Positions 41,888 to 50,774 of a DNA stretch of 64,000 nt are shown here, one piece after another. Each line of letters begins with the position of its first letter. Within the stretch, counting starts at the first letter, position 1. Below the pieces are notes generated by a model, which ran no database searches, was not told where the DNA came from, and saw only the letters and a list, made by a program, of their open reading frames with translations. Source of the DNA: Holophagaceae bacterium (GTDB taxonomy: Bacteria; Acidobacteriota; Holophagae; Holophagales; Holophagaceae); NCBI GenBank assembly GCA_016710635.1, contig JADJVL010000010.1, positions 1 to 64,000 on the forward strand. The letters run 5' to 3'. The position numbers and the translations under genes were made by a program.

Positions 41888-43228
41888 ATGGCCGAGAGTC
41901 GTGTCCCCACGGGAGGAAGTGTCCAGGAGGCCCATCGGGCCGTCCCGCCGGGGGACCGGCAGGCGTTGCCCTCGGTGGCCATCCTCCCCTTCGTCGACCT
42001 GAGCCCGGAGCGGGCGGAGGGGCATTTCAGCGAAGGGTTCTCGGACGAGGTCCTCTTCAGCCTCAACCGCATCGAAGGGCTGCGGGCCATGTCCAGGACC
42101 TCCTCCTTCCCCTACAAGGATGCGGGACTGGACGTGGCCGAGATCGGGCTCCGGCTGGGCGTCCAGCACGTGCTCTCGGGCACCCTGCGCCGGGAGGGGG
42201 ATCTGCTGCGGGTGGAGGCGGAGCTCTCCGCCATCCCGGGCGGGGCGCGGGTCTGGTCCGGCCGCTTCGAGCGGGAGCATGCGGACGTCTTCGGGCTCAT
42301 CGACGAGGTCGTGGACGCCGTGGCCGGGGCGCTCGATGTGCCCCCGCCGGCCCACCACCATGCCTCCGTGGACCTGAAGGCCTACGACCTCTACCTGAGG
42401 GGACGGCAGTCCTATTTCACCTACCATCGCAGCGGCATGCTCCACGCGAGCGGGCTTTTTCAGCAGTGCCTGGGCATCGATCCGGCCTACGCCGCGGCCT
42501 GGGCCGGCCTGGCCAATTGCGCCGCCTACCTCTACATCTACGTGGACCGCAGCGAGGCCCACCGGGAGCGGGCCGAGCACGCGAGCCGGAGGGCCCTGGA
42601 ACTGGACCCGGAGCTGGCGGAGGCCTACGCGTCCCGGGGTGTGGCCCTGGCGGCGTCCGGCCGGAAGGAGGAGGCCGTAGCGGCCTTCGAGACGGCCCTG
42701 CGCCTGGATCCGAACCTCTACGAGGCGGCCTACTTCTATGCCCGGCACTGCTTCGCGGAGGGGCGCCTGGAGGAGGCGATCCAGTACTTCGAATGGGCGG
42801 CCGCCCTTCGGCCCGAGGACTTCCAGGCGATGCTGCTGGTGGCCCAGGCCTACGCCAGCCTGGGCGTTCCCGACGAAGCGGAACGGGCCCGGCGGCACGG
42901 GCTTCTCCTGGTGGAGGAGCGGCTGAAGCTGGCTCCCGAGGACGTGCGGGCCCGGTACCTCGGGGCGAACGCCCTGGTGGCCCTCGGGGAGACCGCCAAG
43001 GGGCTGGCCTGGGCCCGGCTGGCCCGTGCCGCCGACCCGGAGGATTCCATGCTGCTGTACAACCTCGGCTGCATCCATGCCCTCGCCGGCAACGAGGCCG
43101 AGGCCCTGGACTGCCTGGAGCAGGCCGTGCGGGCGGGGCTCACCCAGAAGGACTGGTTCCTCCACGACGGCGATCTGGACGCCCTCCGCGCCAATCGGCG
43201 CTTCCAGGAGCTTATCCGTTCGCTATGA
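41888..43228 (+). CDS. stand-alone TolB-like/TPR protein
   Basis: A 446-residue cytoplasmic protein. Residues ~25-155 form the TolB-N-like domain usually found at the C-terminal side of transcription regulators, adenylate cyclases or Ser/Thr kinases: PSVAILPFVDLSPERAEGHFSEGFSDEVLFSL, IGLRLGVQHVLSGTLRREGDLLRVEAEL, ARVWSGRFEREHADVFGLIDEV. TPR-type helices follow (AAAWAGLANCAAYLYIYV, AYASRGVALAASGRKEEAVAAFETALRLDPN, SMLLYNLGCIHALAGNEAEALDCLEQAV). No helix-turn-helix, cyclase or kinase domain is attached, so it lacks the usual output module. The ATG follows GAGGAGG at 7 bases. Confidence 0.85.
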   Translation: MAESRVPTGGSVQEAHRAVPPGDRQALPSVAILPFVDLSPERAEGHFSEGFSDEVLFSLNRIEGLRAMSRTSSFPYKDAGLDVAEIGLRLGVQHVLSGTLRREGDLLRVEAELSAIPGGARVWSGRFEREHADVFGLIDEVVDAVAGALDVPPPAHHHASVDLKAYDLYLRGRQSYFTYHRSGMLHASGLFQQCLGIDPAYAAAWAGLANCAAYLYIYVDRSEAHRERAEHASRRALELDPELAEAYASRGVALAASGRKEEAVAAFETALRLDPNLYEAAYFYARHCFAEGRLEEAIQYFEWAAALRPEDFQAMLLVAQAYASLGVPDEAERARRHGLLLVEERLKLAPEDVRARYLGANALVALGETAKGLAWARLARAADPEDSMLLYNLGCIHALAGNEAEALDCLEQAVRAGLTQKDWFLHDGDLDALRANRRFQELIRSL

Positions 43229-43259
43229 AGGCCGGACCGACGGCAAACCATGCCCGTGA

Positions 43260-43571
43260 ACCAACTACAAGCGCCGCGAGGAAAAAAACCTTGTCGTCCT
43301 CATCAAAACCCTCTGGCTGCTTGAGTCCGTCGATGGACGCGGGCCCCCTCTGCCACGCGAACCCCTGAAATGGATCCTCGACAACAAGGACCTTGCCCTT
43401 GAGTCGCCTACCGTCGTCCGCGCCGCGCTCACCAACTATGCACACAGACCCGAAGTGGGTTTCGATGATTGCCTCATCCTCGAGATCGCTCGTAACGCGA
43501 GCCATATGCCGCTGGCGGCTTTCGACAAGGCCCTCAGGAAAGCGGGTAACGGCTGCATGATTTCGAGCTGA
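43260..43571 (+). pseudogene. 5'-truncated PIN-domain (VapC-like) toxin
   Basis: An open frame after a TGA reads LVVLIKTLWLLESV, then PLKWILDNKDLALESPTVV, and VGFDDCLILEIARNASHMPL with AAFDKALRK to a stop. These are the second half of a PIN domain, including the third and fourth catalytic acidic positions (FDDCL, AFDKAL). The N-terminal strand with the first Asp (DTNVLVR) and any antitoxin are absent, and the expected ET at the second site reads KT, so it is inactive. It resembles, but is clearly not a recent copy of, the intact toxin at 39821. Confidence 0.75.
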
Positions 43572-43583
43572 GCTTTGTCCAAC

Positions 43584-43661
43584 GGCTCGTCCCGGCACTT
43601 CTACATCCGCTTCTTCGGCACCCACGCAAGTTTCGACCACATCGATACCGAGGCAATCTGA
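43584..43661 (+). pseudogene. C-terminal fragment of a HigB-like mRNA interferase
   Basis: The frame SRHFYIRFFGTHASFDHIDT followed by EAI and a stop matches the end of HigB toxins, where VRFVGTHAEYDRIDAxTV precedes the stop. Only 25 codons remain, starting 12 bases after the truncated PIN toxin. No matching HigA is found: the ATG-started frame that follows (43671) reads MNQPDSVEAIKFVGDTPWW and does not resemble HigA. Confidence 0.5.
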
Positions 43662-44070
43662 GAAATTCTCCATGAATCAGCCCGATTCGGTGGAGGCCAT
43701 CAAGTTCGTCGGCGACACGCCCTGGTGGCCATTTTTGCGTCATGACTCCAGGTCGCTCGAATTCGGAAATCGAACCCCGGATAGGGCGAATTGATTTGGA
43801 GTCTGGTGTGCACGGGAGGTCCTGACCGAACCAGTGCTACACGAGTCAGACCCTCTACAAACTGCCTGGGAAGGCTTTTCTTCCTCGCTGAACACCGCCG
43901 TGCGTTGGTGAACTTGCACCGATTTTGGATTCCCCCAATCCTGGGCTAACGGTTGCCGGGGGGGCGATCACAGATCCGAGCCTGCATAGGTCCTGAAAGG
44001 AATCTCCCAGCGGAGGCATACTGATCAAGAGCCACCACCCCTAAGCCCTTCTCAAGCGAGGGATCAGCCT
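43662..44070. other. gene-free stretch upstream of the alpha-2-macroglobulin gene
   Basis: No coding unit or remnant is recognised. The last ~60 bases contain GGAGG (44012-44018) and GAGGGA just before the A2M start, and there is an AT-richer patch (ATTTTGGATTCCCC, ~43921) that could hold a promoter, but no convincing -35/-10 pair is seen. Confidence 0.35.
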
Positions 44071-47000
44071 ATGCTCCGCAAACTGTTCCTAGTCGTGTTC
44101 TCGGCCCTCTCCGTCCTGGCGGGCTCTCCAGACGGCCCGTGGGAGAAGGTCCAAGAAGCCATTAACAAGGGCCTGCCCAAGACGGCCATCGCCGAGCTCG
44201 AGCCCATCATTCAAGGGGCGGTAAAGAAAAAGGCCTATGGCGAGGCCATCAAGGCCATCGGCTTGCGCATCGCACTGGAAGGCAACATCCAGGGCAACAA
44301 GCCCGAAGAGAAGATCACCCGCATGCAGGCGGAGGTGGCCAAGGCGCCCGACGAGATGAAGCCGGTGATGGAAGCCATCCTGGCGAACTGGTACTGGCAC
44401 TACTTTCAGCGGAATCGCTGGCGTTTTCTTCAGCGCACCCAGACCGCTGAAGCACCGGGCCAGGATTTCACGACCTGGGACCTGCCGCGCATTCTGGCGG
44501 GGATCGACAAACAATTCTCCAAGGCCCTCTCTCATGAGCAACTGCTCAAGGCCACGCCCGTTTCCGAATACGACGAGCTCCTCCTGGAAGGCTCGGTACC
44601 CGATGCCTACCGGCCGACGATGTTTGATTTTATCGCCCACAACGCACTGGAGTTCTACTGCGCAGGGGAGCAAGGGGCAGCTAAGTCCGAAGACTCCTTC
44701 GAGATCAGCACGGACAGCCCTATCTTTGCGGCCAGCAACGAATTCCTTAAGTGGAAGCCGAACACCACGGATGTGGCTTCACCAACCCTCAAGGCCCTTC
44801 GCCTCTATCAGGAACTACTGGCCTTCCATCGCGACGACAAGGCCAAGACCGCCCTTGCAGACGCCGACCTACTGCGCTTGACCTTTGGATACAACCGCGC
44901 CGTAGGTGATGACAAGGATGCGCGCTTCAAGGCTGCCCTAAAGCGGTTCGCCGAGGAATGGCGCGGTCATGAGGTCTCCGCCCGCGCGCTGGCTGCCTGG
45001 GCGCGCGTGCTCCAGCGCGAGCAGGGGCTCGTTGAAGCCCGAAGGCTCGCTGAGCGTGGGCTGAAAGCCTTTCCCGACACGGTAGGCGGCTCGGAATGCT
45101 TCAACATCATTCGTGAGATCGATGCGAAAGCCGCCAGCATTCAAACAGAACGCGTCTGGAACGCCCCCCTGCCGACGATTGATGTCAGGTACCGAAATAT
45201 CACAAAGGTCTACTTCCGCGCCGTGGGGTTGGATTTCGAAACGGATCTCAAGGCCCAGCGCTGGGGGCTGAATCAATATGACCGCAGTCGGAACCGTGCA
45301 CTGCTTGACCGTGCCCCTAGCCTCGCGTGGAACGCTGACCTTCCCGCCACCCGGGACTACAAGGATCGCACCGAGCGTGTTCCGGCCCCGAAGGGTCTCA
45401 AACCCGGATTCTATTTTGTCTTCGCCAGCCACGACCCCTCTTTCATGGAGGACAACAACCTGGTCAGCGTCGCACCCGTGTGGGTCAGCGACCTTGCCCT
45501 AGTGGTTCGCCATCGCCCATACGAAGGATTCATCGATGGTTTCGTCCTGAACGCTCTGACGGGCGAACCCATCGCGGGAGCCAAGGTCACCCCCTGGGAA
45601 CGCGATCGTGATGGATGGTTTCAGCGCTCCCAGACTGTCTTCACCGATGCGAATGGCATGTTTAAGATCGCCGAAGGGAAGGATCAATACGGAGCCGTCG
45701 TACTGTTTGCGGAACACCAAGGCCAGCAGGTATCCACTGCCAATGAAGTGGGTTTCAGCGGTCCATCCGATCCCGAGCAGGCGGATTCTCAGACCGTCTT
45801 CTTCACGGACCGTTCGCTGTACCGCCCCGGCCAGACCATCTCCTACAAGGGCATCTGCATCCGCTTCGATCAGTCTCGGTCGAACTACGAGACCCTCGCA
45901 GGCAAGTCACTGACGGTTATTTTCCGGGATCCCAACGGCAAGGAGATCGAGCAGCGCACCCACACCTGCAACGACCAGGGCGCCTTCAGCGGCACCTTCA
46001 CTGCTCCGCGGGACCGCGTGACGGGAGGGATGTCCATCCACGCCACGGGAGCGGTTGGCAGCACGCAGATCAGGGTCGAGGAATACAAGCGCCCCAAGTT
46101 CCAGGTTGAGCTTTCCGCCCCCAAGGAGGCTGCAAAGCTCAATGGCGAGGTGGTGGTCACGGGCAAGGCCACGGCCTACACGGGAGCAGCCATTGGAGGG
46201 GCGAACGTCAAATGGCGCGTGGTGCGTGAGGTGCAGTTCCCGTCATGGTGCTGGTGGAGTTACGGGTACTGGTCCGGAGACCATCAGGCCAGCCAGGCCC
46301 TGGGCCACGGCAGTTCCGTGACGGAAAACGACGGAACCTTCAAGGTCAGTTTCACCGCCAGGCCTGACCTAGCCATTGCGGAGAAAGACGAACCCGTTTT
46401 CCACTACACCGTGTTTGCAGATGTAACGGACACCAGTGGCGAGACCCGTTCGGAGAAGAAGACCGTGCGCGTCGGATACACGACGTTGCAGGCAAGCTTA
46501 TTGGCAAACGAATGGCAGACCATGGAACGGCCCGTAGAGCTGAACCTCCAAACCACTACCCTCGACGGCGAAGGCCAGGTGGCCGAAGGCACCCTTACCG
46601 TGCACGCCCTCAAACAACCGGGAAAAGTCCAGCGCGACAGCCTCACGCAGGAATACCCGCACTGGGATTTCCTCGGCGGCTATCCTTCGGACGCCAAGGC
46701 CGATCCGTCGAATCCGGATTCCTGGGAACTGGGCGATGTAATGCACGCCAAGTCTTTCAAGACCAACGCAGCCGGCAACGAATCGCTCTCCCTGAAGCTC
46801 AAGGCTGGCATCTATCGCGCCGAGTTGCAGGCGAAGGACCGGTTTGGCAAACGCATCACGGCGCGCCTGACGCTCCGGGTTCTCGACCCCGCGGCGAAGA
46901 GGCACCCCATCAAGGTTCCTGACCATTTCACCGCGCCGAAATGGAGCGTGGAACCCGGAGAAACCTTCCAGGCCCTTTGGGGCACGGGCTATGACCAAGG

Positions 47001-50000
47001 GCGCGCCTTTGTGGAAGTGGAATGTCGCGGGAAAATACTGAAAAGTTTCTGGACTGCGCCCGGCGCCACCCAGGAGCTCATCAGGCAAGCAGTGAAGGAA
47101 GACCTGCGCGGTGGCTTCACCCTGCGCGTCACGTCCGTGCGGGAAAACCGTGCCTACTTCAACGAACGCATCGTGGACGTGCCCTGGTCCAACAAGCAGC
47201 TTTCAGTGAAATGGGAGCATTTCACGTCCAAGCTCGGCCCAGGCCAGAAGGAAACCTGGACGGCCTTGATCACGGCACCTGACGCAAAGAAGGCCGCGGC
47301 CGAAATGGTGGCAGGGCTGTACGACGCCTCCCTCGACCAGTATCTGCCGCACAATTGGACCCAGGCCTTCAACTGCTTCCGGCGCGAAATCGGACGCACG
47401 AACTCGGAATTCCAGAACTATGAATGTTCCTTCCAGCAGCTCTCCGACTGGCGAGAGCCGAGTCCACGATCTATCAATTGGCGTTACCGCGGATTCCCCC
47501 AGGAGGTCATCGGAAACCTATGGGGATACAGATTCATGGACGTCGGGAATCGGAAGTCAGAAAAGCTGATGCCCGCGGCAGCGCCTGCACCATCGTCTCA
47601 GTCAGTCGTCGAAGTCATGGCCTCAGCCGTCACAATGGACAAAACCACAGTTCGCGGAGCGAGGAGTTCGGGGAACCTCTATCTTATCGATGGAATGGAC
47701 GTTGCGTCTCCTAAACCCCCACCACCACCTCCTCCGCCGACACCCGACCTCAGCAAGGTCACGGCCCGGAAGAATCTCAGCGAAACGGCCTTCTTCTTCC
47801 CCAACCTGCTCTCCGACCGGGATGGCGTCGTGAGGATGGAATTCACGATGCCGGAGGCACTCACCGAATGGAAATTCCTCGGCTTCGCCCATGACAAGGA
47901 ACTGCGCAGCGGCTTCCTTACAGGCAGGGCCGTCACAGCCAAGGACCTGATGGTGGAGCCCAACCCACCGCGCTTCCTGCGCGAGGGGGATGTGGTGGAG
48001 TTCACCGTCAAGGTCAGCAACCAGTCGTCGGAGAAGCAGTCTGGGAGGGTGAAGCTAAGTTTTTCGGACGCACGCACAGGCGATTCGCGCGATGCCCTCC
48101 TGGGCAATCTCCAGGATGTGGAAAAGGCCTTCGAGATCCCGGCCAAGGAGTCGCGCAGCTTCTTCTGGCGCATCACAATCCCCGATGGCTGCGAGTTCCT
48201 GGCCTACAAAGCCGTTGGCGCCACTGCAGCGCTGAGTGATGGGGAGGAGGGTTTCCTGCCCGTCCTGAGTCGCCGGATCCTGGTGACGGAGTCCTTGCCC
48301 CTGCCCATCCGCGGCAAGCAGGAAAAGACCTTCGAGTTCGCGAAGCTCCTCGTCTCGGGCGATTCGTCCACCCTGCGCCAGGAGAACCTCTCGGTGCAGA
48401 TGGTGTCCCAGCCCGCCTGGTATGCGGTCATGGCGCTGCCCTACCTGATGGAATTCCCCTACGAGTGCAGCGAGCAGACCTTCAACCGCCTCTACGCCAA
48501 TGTCCTCGCCCGCCATATCGCCAACAGTGACCCCAAGATCCGCTGCGTCTTCGACCAATGGAAGGGCACACCTGCCCTCGACAGCCCCCTGGAGAAGAAC
48601 CAGGACCTCAAGATGGTGACGCTGGAAGAAACGCCTTGGGTCCGCCAGGCCCAGTCGGAGAGCCAGGCTCGGCGCAATGTGGGGGTCCTCTTCGATTCAA
48701 GCCGCCTCGATGAGGAGACGGGTCGCACACTGGGCAAGCTCACCGAAATGCAACTCAGTGACGGCCGCTGGCCCTGGTTCCCCGGTGGCCCACCGAGCGA
48801 CTACATCACCCTCTACGTTGTCACGGGCTTTGGCCGCCTTCGGCATCTGGGGGCAGACGTGGATGTGTCGTCGGCGAAGAAGGCCCTTCAAGCTCTGGAT
48901 GCCTGGATGGACGCCAGCTACCGGAACATCCTTCACAAGGAACTGTACATCCCCAGCTCCACAGATGCGCTGTACCTGTATGGACGGAGCTTCTTCCTGA
49001 AAGATCAGGCGATCGCGGCCCAGCACGGGGAGGCTGTGGAATTCTTCCTTCGTCAGTCTCAGAAGTTCTGGCTCAAGGTGGAGAATCGCCAATCACAGGC
49101 CCATCTGGCTGTTTCCCTGGCGCGTTTCAATGCGTTCAACAAGGTTGATGACGCCACGCCGAAGGACATCATGCGGAGCATCAAGGAACGCAGCGTGAGC
49201 AGCGAGGAACTGGGCATGTTCTGGCGTGAGTTGGAATTGTCGTGGTGGTGGTACCGGGCACCCATCGAAACCCAGGCCATGATGGTCGAAGCTTTCGACC
49301 AGGTGATGGATGACCAGCAGGCTGTGGAGGACTGCCAGGTCTGGCTACTGAAGCAGAAGCAGACCCAGGACTGGAAGACCACAAAGGCCACGGCCGATGC
49401 CATCTATGCCCTCCTACTGAAAGGCACCAACAAGCTTTCCAGTGACACCCTCGTGGAAGTGTCCCTCGGCGGGGAGCCCATCAAGCCCGAGCATGTGGAG
49501 GCTGGAACGGGCTTCTATGAGAAACGTTTCGCGAAGGGTGAGATCAAGCCGGAGATGGGCCACGTCACGCTCAAGAAGGTGGACGAGGGCGTGAGCTGGG
49601 GCAGCATGCACTGGCAGTACCTGGAAGACATGACGAAGGTGACACCCTATGAAGGCACCCCGCTGAAACTCAAGAAATCGCTCTTCCACAAGGACACCAC
49701 AGCCAAAGGACAGATGCTGAAGCCCGTAAGAGGATCGATCTCGGTGGGCGACGAGTTGGTGGTCCGAGTGGAGCTGCGGGTTGACCGCGATATGGAATAC
49801 GTCCACCTCAAGGACCAGCGCGGCAGCGGAACGGAGCCTTTGAACGTGCTAAGCCGCTATAAGTACCAAGATGGACTGGCCTATTACGAGAGCACTCGAG
49901 ACACGGCCAGCCACTTCTTCATCGATTACCTTCCCAAGGGCACTTATGTGTTCGAGTATTCCGTGCGCGTTCAGCTCAAGGGCAAGTACCAGACCGGCAT

Positions 50001-50073
50001 CGCTAGCATCCAGTGCATGTATGCCCCTGAATTCAACAGCCACTCGGAAAGCCTCGAGCTGGACGTGAAGTAG
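44071..50073 (+). CDS. bacterial alpha-2-macroglobulin family protein with TonB-plug-like bait segment
   Basis: A 2000-residue exported protein with a signal peptide ending near VLAGS. Helical N-terminal region ~20-350; MG domains with FFTDRSLYRPGQTISYKGI (~580, MG2) and RVEEYKRPKFQVEL (~670, MG3); ARKNLSETAFFFPNLLSDRDG (~1235); thioester motif CSEQ with Cys 1466 in FPYECSEQTFNRLYA; then the alpha-helical toroid and receptor-like C-terminus. Bacterial A2Ms trap proteases or defend the periplasm. The bait position (~1178-1212) holds VVEVMASAVTMDKTTVRGAR and NLYLIDGMDV, which resembles a TonB-receptor plug, then a run of eight prolines. No pbpC partner is adjacent. Composition is less GC-rich than the backbone, suggesting transfer. 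Confidence 0.92.
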   Translation: MLRKLFLVVFSALSVLAGSPDGPWEKVQEAINKGLPKTAIAELEPIIQGAVKKKAYGEAIKAIGLRIALEGNIQGNKPEEKITRMQAEVAKAPDEMKPVMEAILANWYWHYFQRNRWRFLQRTQTAEAPGQDFTTWDLPRILAGIDKQFSKALSHEQLLKATPVSEYDELLLEGSVPDAYRPTMFDFIAHNALEFYCAGEQGAAKSEDSFEISTDSPIFAASNEFLKWKPNTTDVASPTLKALRLYQELLAFHRDDKAKTALADADLLRLTFGYNRAVGDDKDARFKAALKRFAEEWRGHEVSARALAAWARVLQREQGLVEARRLAERGLKAFPDTVGGSECFNIIREIDAKAASIQTERVWNAPLPTIDVRYRNITKVYFRAVGLDFETDLKAQRWGLNQYDRSRNRALLDRAPSLAWNADLPATRDYKDRTERVPAPKGLKPGFYFVFASHDPSFMEDNNLVSVAPVWVSDLALVVRHRPYEGFIDGFVLNALTGEPIAGAKVTPWERDRDGWFQRSQTVFTDANGMFKIAEGKDQYGAVVLFAEHQGQQVSTANEVGFSGPSDPEQADSQTVFFTDRSLYRPGQTISYKGICIRFDQSRSNYETLAGKSLTVIFRDPNGKEIEQRTHTCNDQGAFSGTFTAPRDRVTGGMSIHATGAVGSTQIRVEEYKRPKFQVELSAPKEAAKLNGEVVVTGKATAYTGAAIGGANVKWRVVREVQFPSWCWWSYGYWSGDHQASQALGHGSSVTENDGTFKVSFTARPDLAIAEKDEPVFHYTVFADVTDTSGETRSEKKTVRVGYTTLQASLLANEWQTMERPVELNLQTTTLDGEGQVAEGTLTVHALKQPGKVQRDSLTQEYPHWDFLGGYPSDAKADPSNPDSWELGDVMHAKSFKTNAAGNESLSLKLKAGIYRAELQAKDRFGKRITARLTLRVLDPAAKRHPIKVPDHFTAPKWSVEPGETFQALWGTGYDQGRAFVEVECRGKILKSFWTAPGATQELIRQAVKEDLRGGFTLRVTSVRENRAYFNERIVDVPWSNKQLSVKWEHFTSKLGPGQKETWTALITAPDAKKAAAEMVAGLYDASLDQYLPHNWTQAFNCFRREIGRTNSEFQNYECSFQQLSDWREPSPRSINWRYRGFPQEVIGNLWGYRFMDVGNRKSEKLMPAAAPAPSSQSVVEVMASAVTMDKTTVRGARSSGNLYLIDGMDVASPKPPPPPPPPTPDLSKVTARKNLSETAFFFPNLLSDRDGVVRMEFTMPEALTEWKFLGFAHDKELRSGFLTGRAVTAKDLMVEPNPPRFLREGDVVEFTVKVSNQSSEKQSGRVKLSFSDARTGDSRDALLGNLQDVEKAFEIPAKESRSFFWRITIPDGCEFLAYKAVGATAALSDGEEGFLPVLSRRILVTESLPLPIRGKQEKTFEFAKLLVSGDSSTLRQENLSVQMVSQPAWYAVMALPYLMEFPYECSEQTFNRLYANVLARHIANSDPKIRCVFDQWKGTPALDSPLEKNQDLKMVTLEETPWVRQAQSESQARRNVGVLFDSSRLDEETGRTLGKLTEMQLSDGRWPWFPGGPPSDYITLYVVTGFGRLRHLGADVDVSSAKKALQALDAWMDASYRNILHKELYIPSSTDALYLYGRSFFLKDQAIAAQHGEAVEFFLRQSQKFWLKVENRQSQAHLAVSLARFNAFNKVDDATPKDIMRSIKERSVSSEELGMFWRELELSWWWYRAPIETQAMMVEAFDQVMDDQQAVEDCQVWLLKQKQTQDWKTTKATADAIYALLLKGTNKLSSDTLVEVSLGGEPIKPEHVEAGTGFYEKRFAKGEIKPEMGHVTLKKVDEGVSWGSMHWQYLEDMTKVTPYEGTPLKLKKSLFHKDTTAKGQMLKPVRGSISVGDELVVRVELRVDRDMEYVHLKDQRGSGTEPLNVLSRYKYQDGLAYYESTRDTASHFFIDYLPKGTYVFEYSVRVQLKGKYQTGIASIQCMYAPEFNSHSESLELDVK

Positions 50074-50240
50074 AAGGATTGCACCTGAACCCCCACCACC
50101 CGTGATTTAGGAGTGGGGAGGACGTCACCCGGATCCAACAATCATCACCAGGGTAGAATCAACTCCCGACACAGATCCCAAACCTCTCGACATGTGGACT
50201 CCGCCCTCAACCTGCCTTTCGCAGCAAAGGATTCAAACCC

Positions 50241-50582
50241 TTGGACAAATCGCCAAACTGCCCAAAGTGCAATTCTGAATACACATATGAAAGTGAGGGG
50301 ATGTTCGTTTGTCCGGAATGCGGAAACGAATGGGCATTGGTATCAGAATCTGATCACCACGAACAGGAAATGATCGTCCGGGATGCAAACGGGAATGTGC
50401 TGAAAGACGGAGACTCCGTAACCCTCATCAAGGATCTGAAGGTCAAGGGAAGTCCTTCTCCCCTGAAGATGGGCACCAAGGTCAAAAACATCCGCATCGT
50501 CGATGGTGATCACAATATCGATTGCAAGATCGACGGGTTCGGCGCGATGAGCCTGAAATCCGAGTTCGTCAAAAAGAGCTGA
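50241..50582 (+). CDS. yjdM: zinc-ribbon protein YjdM (PhnA family)
   Basis: A 113-residue protein, the exact usual length of YjdM. An N-terminal zinc ribbon (CPKCNSEYTYESEGMFVCPECGNEW) precedes the beta-barrel PhnA domain (RDANGNVLKDGDSVTLIKDLKVKGSPSPLKMGTKVKNIRIVDGDHNIDCKIDGFGAMSLKSEFVKK). The historical phosphonate label is not supported by experiment; the function is unknown. The start is TTG 50241 with AAGGA 9 bases upstream. It lies between the A2M gene and the ankyrin gene at the right end of the accessory region. Confidence 0.9.
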   Translation: MDKSPNCPKCNSEYTYESEGMFVCPECGNEWALVSESDHHEQEMIVRDANGNVLKDGDSVTLIKDLKVKGSPSPLKMGTKVKNIRIVDGDHNIDCKIDGFGAMSLKSEFVKKS

Positions 50583-50774
50583 TCCTCTCAACCAGTCGTG
50601 CACTAGGCCTGACCCTTCGCTCAAGCCGGACTCAACCGGCACGGCTTGGTTTCCTTTCTTCTCACCCCTCTTTCATAACTTTGTTCAGCGCCGGGTCGCG
50701 AGGTTGGGCCGCTTGGCTGCTTTCGTCAGCCCGTGCCCGCCAGCCGATCGCGGGCTCCCTCCTGCAATCCGAGC

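Noticed and set aside
41521..43368. Plus-strand 615-codon ORF overlapping the TolB/TPR gene
   Set aside because: Pro/Gly/Arg-rich shadow; the TolB/TPR frame has domain motifs and a good ribosome site.
43671..43793. Small ORF after the HigB fragment (MNQPDSVEAIKFVGD...) as a HigA antitoxin
   Set aside because: It lacks any helix-turn-helix and does not resemble HigA; likely chance frame.
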